This document shows, piece after piece, positions 57,584 through 64,000 of a stretch of DNA of 64,000 nucleotides. The stretch spans positions 1,736,001 through 1,800,000 of the forward strand of contig NZ_CP070973.1 of the NCBI RefSeq assembly GCF_017086405.1, read 5' to 3'. The stretch comes from Mycobacterium gordonae. GTDB lineage: Bacteria > Actinomycetota > Actinomycetes > Mycobacteriales > Mycobacteriaceae. The translations under genes were made by a program, and so were the position numbers. A model generated the notes under the pieces. It did no database searches. It was not told the origin of the DNA and worked only from the letters and a program-made list of their open reading frames with translations. How positions within the stretch are numbered: position 1 is the first letter of the stretch; every line of letters starts with the position of its first letter.

Positions 57584-59086
57584 ATGTCCACTCTCGGTAA
57601 TCTGCTCGCCGAGCACACCGTCTTGCCCGGCAACGCCGTCGATCATCTGCATGCCGTGGTGGGGGAGTGGCAGCTGCTGGCCGACCTGTCGTTCGCCGAC
57701 TACCTGATGTGGGTGCGCCGCGACGACGGCATGCTGGTGTGCGTGGCGCAGTGCCGGCCCAACACGGCGCCGACAGTTCTGCAGACCGACGCGGTGGGCA
57801 GCGTCGTATCCACCGAGCGGTTGCCGCTGGTCGCCGAGACGTTCAGCTCGGGCGTCACCATTCAGGAAAGCGAAGCCGCAGAACAGCATTCGTGGCAACT
57901 CCCCGGCCCCAACATCGCGGCTTCCCCGGTGCGCTATGGCGAGCAGGTGGTGGCGGTGCTCACCCAGCACCAGACCGAACTGGCCGCGCAGCGCATGTCG
58001 GGCCATCTGGAGACCGCGTACCGCGAGTGCGCCGTCGACCTGCTCCACATGATCGCCGAGGGCACCTTCCCCGACGTCGGCGACGTCGCGATGTCGCGCT
58101 CGACGCCGCGCGCGGGTGACGGATTCATCCGGCTCGATGTCGAGGGTGTCGTCGCCTATGCCAGCCCCAATGCGCTGTCGGCCTATCACCGGATGGGCCT
58201 GACGAGTGAGCTGGAAGGCCATAACCTCATCAAGGTCACCCGCCCGTTGATCTCCGACCCGTTCGAGGCTCAGGAGGTGGCCGAACACGTGCTCAACCTG
58301 CTGGCCGGCGGCGCGAGTATGCGTATGGAGGTGGACGCGGGCGGTGCCACCGTGCTGCTGCGGACGCTACCGCTGGTGGTCCACGGCGAGAACGTCGGGG
58401 CGGCGATCCTGATCCGCGATGTCACCGAGGTGAAGCGGCGCGACCGCGCGTTGATCTCCAAGGACGCCACCATCCGCGAAATCCACCATCGGGTGAAGAA
58501 CAACCTGCAGACCGTGGCCGCTCTGTTGCGGCTGCAAGCCCGCCGCACCGTCAACGCCGAGGGCCGTGAGGCACTGATCGAGTCGGTGCGCCGGGTATCG
58601 TCGATCGCCCTGGTCCACGACGCGTTGTCCATGTCGGTGGACGAGCAGGTGAACCTCGACGAGGTCATCGATCGCATCCTGCCGATCATGAACGACGTGG
58701 CGTCGGTGGACCGGCCGATCCGGATCAACCGCGTGGGTGATCTGGGTGTGCTGGATTCCGACCGGGCGACCGCGCTGATCATGGTGATCACCGAACTGGT
58801 GCAGAACGCCATCGAGCATGCGTTCGATCCGTCGGCCGCCGGGGGGTCGGTGACCATCCGCGCGGAACGCTCGGCGCGCTGGCTGGACGTGGTGGTGCAC
58901 GACGACGGGCGTGGGCTGCCCGAGGGCTTCAGCCTGGAGAAGTCAGACAGCCTGGGGCTGCAGATCGTGCGGACTCTGGTGTCGGCGGAACTCGACGGCT
59001 CCCTGGGGATGCGCGAGGGCACCGATCGCGGCACCGACGTGGTGCTGCGGGTTCCGATCGGCCGGATGGGCCGGTTGCTGGTGTGA
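57584..59086 (+). CDS. pdtaS: Sensor histidine kinase PdtaS
   Basis: Cytosolic kinase that phosphorylates the RNA-binding antiterminator PdtaR, linked to copper and nitric oxide responses. The 500-residue protein has GAF-like (about residues 1-150) and PAS-like (about residues 175-290) domains and a HisKA_2 domain. Its phospho-acceptor His is in IREIHHRVKNNLQTVAAL (near residue 303). The ATPase domain ends with LVQNAIEHAFDP, HDDGRGLPEGF and SLGLQIVRTL. No membrane segment is present. Equivalent to Rv3220c. Confidence 0.94.
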   Translation: MSTLGNLLAEHTVLPGNAVDHLHAVVGEWQLLADLSFADYLMWVRRDDGMLVCVAQCRPNTAPTVLQTDAVGSVVSTERLPLVAETFSSGVTIQESEAAEQHSWQLPGPNIAASPVRYGEQVVAVLTQHQTELAAQRMSGHLETAYRECAVDLLHMIAEGTFPDVGDVAMSRSTPRAGDGFIRLDVEGVVAYASPNALSAYHRMGLTSELEGHNLIKVTRPLISDPFEAQEVAEHVLNLLAGGASMRMEVDAGGATVLLRTLPLVVHGENVGAAILIRDVTEVKRRDRALISKDATIREIHHRVKNNLQTVAALLRLQARRTVNAEGREALIESVRRVSSIALVHDALSMSVDEQVNLDEVIDRILPIMNDVASVDRPIRINRVGDLGVLDSDRATALIMVITELVQNAIEHAFDPSAAGGSVTIRAERSARWLDVVVHDDGRGLPEGFSLEKSDSLGLQIVRTLVSAELDGSLGMREGTDRGTDVVLRVPIGRMGRLLV

Positions 59087-59142
59087 GCGCGCAGCAATAC
59101 GGCCCCGATTTCTCGGGGCCGCAAAGCTACTTAGCTGAGTTG

Positions 59143-59397
59143 TCAGACTCCGCTGCGGGCCTTCGTCCGGGCGTTGCGACGCTTGAGTGCGCGCCGCTCG
59201 TCTTCGCTCATCCCACCCCAGACGCCCGAGTCCTGACCAGTGTTCAGAGCCCATCCGAGACACTCTGTGGTCACCGGGCACCGATTACAGACCAGTTTCG
59301 CGTCGGCGATCTGCGCGAGCGCCGGGCCGCTGTTCCCAACCGGGAAAAACAGCTCCGGATCCTCGTCACGGCAGACCGCCCTGTGGCGCCAATCCAT
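59143..59397 (-). CDS. whiB1: Iron-sulfur transcription factor WhiB1
   Basis: An essential, nitric-oxide-sensitive regulator that binds the sigma-A subunit. The 84-residue protein has four cluster cysteines: AVCRDED, KLVCNRCPVTTECLGWAL. The GVWGGMSEDERR turn follows, then a basic DNA-binding tail (KRRNARTKARSGV). It nearly equals Rv3219. Its long upstream gap contains a CRP site at 59558-59573. Confidence 0.97.
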   Translation of the reverse strand: MDWRHRAVCRDEDPELFFPVGNSGPALAQIADAKLVCNRCPVTTECLGWALNTGQDSGVWGGMSEDERRALKRRNARTKARSGV

Positions 59398-59557
59398 TAG
59401 TTGCTACTCCTCACTAAGTGCGCAGCAATGCGCACGGGCATTTTTCTTCTTGGCTGTTGAGCGTGCGCAAGAAAGGTTCCGTACCTCTGCATATTTCTGC
59501 ATGCAACCTTTTGATCGTTTCACAGGCTCAACAGATGTCAATAGTGTTACGCAGGCC

Positions 59558-59573
59558 CGTGGGGTATCTCACT
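59558..59573. promoter_or_regulatory. CRP (Rv3676-type) binding site upstream of whiB1
   Basis: On the minus strand the site reads AGTGAGATACCCCACG, one base different from the whiB1 CRP site recalled for M. tuberculosis (AGTGAGATAGCCCACG). It lies 161-176 bases before the whiB1 ATG. Rv3676 is a cAMP receptor protein, so whiB1 here is probably also cAMP-responsive. The surrounding 59398-59685 is otherwise non-coding and AT-richer than its flanks. Confidence 0.8.
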
Positions 59574-59685
59574 TCAACAAACTCTTACACAAGCCCTTAC
59601 TCCGTTGTACTACACTACCTGGGAAATTTCGCCCCACAATTTTGTCGCGGGCTTGTCACATCTCCGATTTATGCAGCTCAGAGCC

Positions 59686-60642
59686 TTATCTGGGGAGTGG
59701 CGCAACTACCGCCAGGGCGGCCGGAACGGCCCGGAACGTCATGGTTTCGCGCAGTCCGAGGTACTCACCGTCGTACTGGCAGGCTGACGGACCCGCCATC
59801 GTGCACACCCGGATGTGGCTGATGTCGTCGTCTCGGATGAGCTGCTCGGCTTCCAGCTTCGGCCGCTTGGCCAGCAACTGGCGCAGCAGTCGCAGGGTGG
59901 GGATCAGCTTCATGCTGGTGAGTGCGAACAGGCCCAGGCCGGACTCGAAGCTGCAACCGGGGTTGGTGACCATCGGCCGGTCGTCGCTGTAGGTCCACGG
60001 ATTTGTGTTCGACACCCAGACGAAGTGCACGCCGGAAACGGGCTCGTGGTCGGGCCTCTCGAGGACGAGGTTGGGCTCGCGGCGGCTGAATCGCACCGCG
60101 ACCGGGGTCGCCACCCGCCAATAGCGCACCGGGGTGATCTTGTGGCCCTTCCTGCGCTCCTCTTCGACCGCCTGGACCACCTCCGCATCCACCCCCATGC
60201 CCGCGTTGACCAGCGCGTATATCTCGCCGCAGTCGATCAGGCTGATGCGGCGCCACCGATGGTCGCGCTCATAGGCGTTCAGCAGCGCGATGAGTTGGTC
60301 GGTCGCGCCGGAGGCATCCCGCGGTATGCCCAGGGCCCTGGCCAGCACGTTCGCCGAGCCGCCGGGAATGATCCCCAGTGCCGGAACGGGTCCCGCGGGG
60401 GTGGAGCCGGGCCGGCCGAGCATGCCGTTGACCACCTGGTTGACCGTTCCGTCCCCGCCGTGGACGACGACCAGGTCGAAACCGTCGGCGACGGCCTTGC
60501 GGCCGAGTTCTTCCGCGTGACCGGAGTAGTTGGTCAGCTCGATGGTGAGGTCAAGGCGGCTGCCCAGGGCGTGCGCCACCAGCTGACGGGCGCTCGGCGT
60601 GATGGTGGTGGCAATCGGATTGACGATCAACATGGCACGCAT
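59686..60642 (-). CDS. Diacylglycerol/lipid kinase family protein (Rv3218-like)
   Basis: A 318-residue cytoplasmic enzyme with the DAGK catalytic domain. VVVHGGDGTVNQVVNGML (near residue 59) is the ATP-binding GGDGT motif and LGIIPGGSANVLARALGIP (near residue 90) is the second motif. The C-terminal beta-sandwich contains NTNPWTYSDDRPMV. These enzymes phosphorylate diacylglycerol, sphingoid or polyprenyl lipids. The substrate here is unknown. The preceding whiB1 gene lies in the same direction, 288 bases downstream. Confidence 0.9.
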   Translation of the reverse strand: MRAMLIVNPIATTITPSARQLVAHALGSRLDLTIELTNYSGHAEELGRKAVADGFDLVVVHGGDGTVNQVVNGMLGRPGSTPAGPVPALGIIPGGSANVLARALGIPRDASGATDQLIALLNAYERDHRWRRISLIDCGEIYALVNAGMGVDAEVVQAVEEERRKGHKITPVRYWRVATPVAVRFSRREPNLVLERPDHEPVSGVHFVWVSNTNPWTYSDDRPMVTNPGCSFESGLGLFALTSMKLIPTLRLLRQLLAKRPKLEAEQLIRDDDISHIRVCTMAGPSACQYDGEYLGLRETMTFRAVPAALAVVAPLPR

Positions 60643-60762
60643 GACGGTTGAGCTTATGCGCCAGCCCTAGGGTCGAGATTGCCGCCACGGTCGCGATTCC
60701 GGCTGCGGCACAGCCCTCACGGCAATCTCGGAACGCTGGCGCCGGCTGACTACGCTGATGCT

Positions 60763-61194
60763 GTGACCGTCCCCGCCCCGTCCGCAGTCCGTCGTGCCGG
60801 TTTCATCGTCGCGGCCCAGGGAGTGGCAGGGCTGGTAGTGGCCGTGGTCCTGGTGATTCGCGGCCTGGCCGGCGCCGACCAGCATGTGGTCAACGGATTG
60901 GGTACGGCGGCCTGGTTCGCGGTGATCGGGGGCGGGGTGCTGGCGGGTGGGATCGCGCTGGTCAAGGGCAAGCGCTGGGGCCGGGGACTGGCCGTGTTCA
61001 CCCAGCTGTTGCTGCTGCCGGTGGCCTGGTACCTGGCGATCGGGTCGCATCGGCCGGTCTTCGGCACCCCGGTCGCGCTGGTCGGGCTGGTCACCCTCGG
61101 GCTGCTGTTCAGTGGCCCGGCGGTGCGCTGGGCCGCCGGGCGCGATCAACCCGGTCCGGCGAGTGCGGCCAATGCCGGACCGGACACCCGATAG
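60763..61194 (+). CDS. Small integral membrane protein (Rv3217c-like)
   Basis: A 143-residue protein with four hydrophobic segments (about residues 10-32, 45-65, 70-92 and 100-120), e.g. FIVAAQGVAGLVVAVVLVI and LAVFTQLLLLPVAWYLAI. No enzymatic motif is seen. GTG 60763 places the first helix at the N terminus. The last 49 bases overlap the convergent GNAT gene, so the Pro/Ala-rich tail is constrained by two frames. Confidence 0.82.
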   Translation: MTVPAPSAVRRAGFIVAAQGVAGLVVAVVLVIRGLAGADQHVVNGLGTAAWFAVIGGGVLAGGIALVKGKRWGRGLAVFTQLLLLPVAWYLAIGSHRPVFGTPVALVGLVTLGLLFSGPAVRWAAGRDQPGPASAANAGPDTR

Positions 61195-61628
61195 GTGGTC
61201 CACTCGGTCTGTGGCTGCCCACCCACGCCGTCGTACAACGCGATCGCGTCGCTGTTCCAGTTGAGCACCGCCCACGACAGCCGGCTGTAGCCGTTGCGAA
61301 CGCATTCGCCTGCCAGGGCCGCCAGCAGCCCGCGGGCCAGGCCGCGGCGGCGAAACGGCGGCCGCACGTAGAGGTCCTCCAGATACATGCCCGCCACGCC
61401 GTCCCAGGTGGAGAAGTTGCAGAACCACAGCGCCATGGCGGCGATTTGTCCGTCGGCTTCGGTGACATGTCCGTGCACCGTCGGCGATGCCCCGAAAAGT
61501 GCTGCGGCGATCTGTGTTTCGGTGACGGTGCACTGCTCGGCGGCATGCTCGAACTCGGCGAGCTGGTGAATCATGGCGGTGATGTCGGCAACATCATCCG
61601 GCCTGGCGCGGCGGGTCTGCTCGTTCAC
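61146..61628 (-). CDS. GNAT-family N-acetyltransferase (Rv3216-like)
   Basis: A 160-residue acetyl-CoA-dependent transferase. Motif A is LYVRPPFRRRGLARGLLAAL (about residues 92-111), and NWNSDAIALYDGVGG (about residues 127-141) is motif B. GNATs of this small diamine-type subgroup acetylate amines or polyamines, but the substrate is not identifiable. Its start overlaps the entC stop by four bases, so it is translated after the isochorismate synthase in an operon gpm-like, entC, GNAT. Confidence 0.88.
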   Translation of the reverse strand: MNEQTRRARPDDVADITAMIHQLAEFEHAAEQCTVTETQIAAALFGASPTVHGHVTEADGQIAAMALWFCNFSTWDGVAGMYLEDLYVRPPFRRRGLARGLLAALAGECVRNGYSRLSWAVLNWNSDAIALYDGVGGQPQTEWTTYRVSGPALAALAGPG

Positions 61629-62722
61629 TGCTGAACTCCCAGTGCTTTCAATATCGTCGCGAATTTCGTTGTGGTTTCTGCGACTTCGTCATCGGGATCG
61701 GATTCGGCGACGATGCCGCCGCCTGCGCGGGCCAGCGCCGTCCGCCGGTCGGCCGCCAACTCGGCGCAGCGGATCGACACCACCCAGTAACCGTCGCCGC
61801 CTCCGTCGCACCAGCCCACCGCGCCGGCGTAGAAGCCGCGGTCGCCTTCCAGTTCGGCGATCAACTCGGTGGCCTCCCGGGTCGGCACTCCGCCCACCGC
61901 CGGGGTGGGATGCAGTGCCAGCGCCAGATCCATTGCACTCGTTGACCTCTGGCGAAGGTGGCCGACGATCGGGGTGCACAGATGCCAGACCGCCGCGGTG
62001 CGGCTCAATTGCGGTTCGGCGGCGATCGTCAGGTCGTCACACAGCGGCTCGAGGGCGGCGCGCATGGTGTCGATGACCAGTTGATGCTCGTGCCGGTTTT
62101 TGTCGGATCCGGCCAGCGCGGCGCCGTTGGCCGCGTCGGTGTCGGGATCGGGCGAGCGTGGCGCCGAACCCGCGAATGGCCGGCACGCGACCTGTTCGCC
62201 GGATCTGGCGATCAGCAGTTCGGGGCTGGCGCCCACCAGTGCCGTTCCGGCGTAGGGCGCACCGGCCGGGCTCAGATCGGCCAGGAAGCCGTAGGCCGAG
62301 GGGTCGGCGTCGACCAGCCGACGCAGGACGACACGGCCATCGAGGGGGGCATCGGCGGACAGTCGCAGCGCCCGGGCCAGCACCACTTTGTGTAGCGGAT
62401 TGTCCGGAGCGGCAAGCTGATCGCGGGCGCGGGCAATGCGCTGGCGATGTTCGTCACTGGAAGGTACGGCCCGGTCGATGCGCACCGCCGGCAGCGGGCC
62501 GGTGGGCCAGTCGGGCAGTGCGTCGAGGCGCCGCAGCCCGTCCGGGGCCAACAGTGCCGCCGGCCTGTCCGCGTCGAAAGGCAACGCGCCCAACACTATC
62601 GATGCTTCGCCCGAACGCAAGGCGGCTTGTGCCGACGGGATGTCGGGGTAACGGTCGCGGGCCCGGGCGGCGATCAACGTGCCCCGCGGTCCGGTCAGCG
62701 CAAAGGCCGGTTCGGAGCTCAC
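61625..62722 (-). CDS. entC: Isochorismate synthase
   Basis: Converts chorismate to isochorismate for menaquinone (or salicylate) synthesis. The 365-residue protein has the chorismate-binding fold. KVVLARALRLSADAPLDGRV (near residue 145), GASPELLIARSGEQVACRPF (near residue 202), the HEHQLVIDTMRAAL box (near residue 250) and HPTPAVGGVPTREA (near residue 305) are typical. GTG 62722 overlaps the upstream stop (GTGA). Longer frames above it are rejected. Equivalent to Rv3215. Confidence 0.93.
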   Translation of the reverse strand: MSSEPAFALTGPRGTLIAARARDRYPDIPSAQAALRSGEASIVLGALPFDADRPAALLAPDGLRRLDALPDWPTGPLPAVRIDRAVPSSDEHRQRIARARDQLAAPDNPLHKVVLARALRLSADAPLDGRVVLRRLVDADPSAYGFLADLSPAGAPYAGTALVGASPELLIARSGEQVACRPFAGSAPRSPDPDTDAANGAALAGSDKNRHEHQLVIDTMRAALEPLCDDLTIAAEPQLSRTAAVWHLCTPIVGHLRQRSTSAMDLALALHPTPAVGGVPTREATELIAELEGDRGFYAGAVGWCDGGGDGYWVVSIRCAELAADRRTALARAGGGIVAESDPDDEVAETTTKFATILKALGVQQ

Positions 62723-63330
62723 GCGACGGCTGTGGGTCGGGGATGGCAGCTCAACCCGAGCTGCGCCAGCTGCCGGATGCCGTGCTCGAACCCACAGATG
62801 GCGATCGTCGCGGTGGGCATCCCGAAGCGGCTGCCTTCCACCAGCTCGAACTGCGACCATCGGGTGATCACCGCGCGGGAGAAGTGGCCGTGGCTCACCA
62901 GGAGCACGTCGCGCGACTCCATGTTCTCCAGGGCGAGCGCGATGGCCCGGTCGGCGCGCGCGCTGACCTGTGCGACGCTTTCGCCGCCGGGACATCCGTG
63001 CGTCCACACCAACCAGTCGGGGTCGGTTTCACGGATCTGCGGCGTGGTCAGTCCCTCATAGTCGCCGTAGTCCCATTCGGCGACCAGTGGTGTGACCTGG
63101 TCGACGATGAGTCCGGCCAGGTCGGCGGTGACCAGGGCCCGGCGGCGCGGGCTGCAGATCACCATCGGGCGTTGAAGATGCAGGTCGCCGAGCACCACCC
63201 CGGCGAACTCGGCCTGCTCCCGGCCGGCGTCGGTCAGCTCGATGTCGGTGCGGCCGGTGTGCTGACCCGATTTCGACCATTCGGTCTCTCCGTGGCGCAA
63301 CAGCACCAGCCGGTGATTCTGTACGCCCAT
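62719..63330 (-). CDS. Histidine phosphatase, phosphoglycerate-mutase-like (Rv3214)
   Basis: A 203-residue histidine phosphatase. The catalytic segment LVLLRHGETEWSKSGQHTGR (near residue 9) and the second His in LLVSHGHFSRAV (near residue 150) are present. Named gpm2 in M. tuberculosis, its protein was reported to be an acid phosphatase rather than a glycolytic mutase. ATG 63330 is chosen for the family length. Stop overlaps entC. Confidence 0.92.
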   Translation of the reverse strand: MGVQNHRLVLLRHGETEWSKSGQHTGRTDIELTDAGREQAEFAGVVLGDLHLQRPMVICSPRRRALVTADLAGLIVDQVTPLVAEWDYGDYEGLTTPQIRETDPDWLVWTHGCPGGESVAQVSARADRAIALALENMESRDVLLVSHGHFSRAVITRWSQFELVEGSRFGMPTATIAICGFEHGIRQLAQLGLSCHPRPTAVA

Positions 63331-63418
63331 GCCCGCGATTCTGCCCTGAGACACGCCGGGAGCCGCGCCGGGCCCGCCACCCGAACGGGGCAATGGGTTC
63401 CGTGCCAGGATGGGCACT

Positions 63419-64000
63419 GTGAGTGACATGCGCGTGCTGGCGGTGGCCAACCAGAAGGGCGGTGTGGCCAAGACGACGACGGTCGCTTCGCTCGGTGCGG
63501 CGATGGTGGATGAGGGAAAGCGGGTACTGCTCGTCGACCTCGACCCGCAAGGGTGTCTGACCTTCTCGCTGGGCCAGGATCCGGACAAATTGCCGGTATC
63601 CGTCCATGAGGTGCTGCTCGGTGACGTCGAACCGAGCGCCGCGCTGGTGCGGACGGATGAAGGAATGACGTTGCTGCCGGCCAACATTGACCTCGCGGGT
63701 GCCGAGGCGATGCTGCTGATGCGGGCCGGACGCGAGTACGCCCTCAAGCGGGCGCTGGCCAAGCTCGCCGACGATTTCGACGTGGTGATCATCGACTGCC
63801 CGCCATCGCTCGGCGTGCTCACGCTCAACGGGCTCACCGCCGCCGACGAGGTCATCGTGCCGCTGCAGTGCGAGACCCTGGCTCATCGGGGCGTGGGTCA
63901 GTTCCTGCGTACGGTGGCCGACGTCCAGCAGATCACCAATCCGAACCTGCGGTTGCTGGGCGCCCTGCCGACGCTGTACGACTCCCGGACCACGCACACC
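63419..64000 (+). CDS. ParA/Soj-family ATPase, 3' end beyond the window
   Basis: 194 codons are present before the window edge, with no stop. The deviant Walker A motif NQKGGVAKTTTVASLGAAMV (about residues 10-29) and LLVDLDPQGCLTFSLGQDP (near residue 40), then VVIIDCPPSLGVLTLNGLTA (near residue 123), identify a chromosome-partition-type ATPase. It corresponds to Rv3213c and is separate from the main parAB locus. GTG 63419 starts MSDMRVLAV. An inner ATG at 63428 is possible. The divergent gene is the histidine phosphatase. Confidence 0.92.
   Translation, partial: MSDMRVLAVANQKGGVAKTTTVASLGAAMVDEGKRVLLVDLDPQGCLTFSLGQDPDKLPVSVHEVLLGDVEPSAALVRTDEGMTLLPANIDLAGAEAMLLMRAGREYALKRALAKLADDFDVVIIDCPPSLGVLTLNGLTAADEVIVPLQCETLAHRGVGQFLRTVADVQQITNPNLRLLGALPTLYDSRTTHT

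Noticed and set aside
62723..63007. N-terminal extension of entC
   Set aside because: It lies antisense-free but within the phosphatase gene in another frame and lacks family similarity.

Overview
This is high-GC mycobacterial chromosomal DNA. The order manA - alkB/rubredoxins - ahcY - tmk - mtrAB/lpqB - comF-like - hpf - secA1 - mddA - tgs3 - ppk2 - desA3 - rsgA - aroA - sigH/rshA - pdtaS - whiB1 - entC - parA-like matches, in mirror orientation, the M. tuberculosis block Rv3256c to Rv3213c as I recall it. Two PE_PGRS-type genes, a 13E12-repeat gene and mycobacterial leaderless promoters (TANNNT followed about 6-7 nt later by the start codon) point to a slow-growing Mycobacterium or a close relative. 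The species cannot be fixed from the sequence alone.

Layout. 0-14.4 kb is core: mannose isomerase, an FAD oxidoreductase, an amino-acid permease, the alkane hydroxylase operon (alkB-rubA-rubB-tetR) behind a 30-bp palindrome, the SAH hydrolase, thymidylate kinase, and the MtrA-MtrB-LpqB envelope-sensing operon. 14.4-20.8 kb is an inserted accessory segment: a PE_PGRS gene broken by many frameshifts, a Pro/Val-rich exported protein, the 3' end of an IS481-like transposase, a 13E12 HNH protein under an SOS box, and an LdtMt1-like L,D-transpeptidase. 20.9-25.4 kb is core again (ComF-like, Hpf, SecA1).

25.4-33.5 kb holds the most interesting signal. A class III nucleotide cyclase, a double-HD/LuxR regulator, an ABC half-transporter, a PhoD-like phosphatase and the mddA-RCK-K+/H+ antiporter operon share one 16-bp inverted repeat, TGRGGCA-N2-YGCCCCA. 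It occurs three times and sits 34-36 nt upstream of four apparently leaderless start codons. It also overlaps the regulator's own promoter. This looks like an undescribed local regulon.

33.5-40 kb is lipid and polyphosphate core (Rv3235-like, Tgs3, PPK2, the DesA3 desaturase and its reductase), with matching palindromes before both desaturase-system genes. 40.1-50.6 kb is accessory: an AraC - Baeyer-Villiger monooxygenase - ChoD-like oxidase - BKACE catabolic cluster, a PE_PGRS protein ending in a seven-bladed beta-propeller, and a thiolase/DUF302 pair divergent from an HxlR regulator. 50.6-64 kb is core: RsgA, AroA, SRAP, SigH with its anti-sigma factor RshA, ribosomal protein bL37, PdtaS, WhiB1, a lipid kinase, isochorismate synthase, a phosphoglycerate-mutase-like phosphatase and a ParA-like ATPase cut by the window edge.

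No tRNA, rRNA, CRISPR array or intact insertion sequence was seen. Start codons were chosen from overlaps, ribosome-binding sites, leaderless promoter signals and remembered M. tuberculosis protein lengths. No database search was possible.
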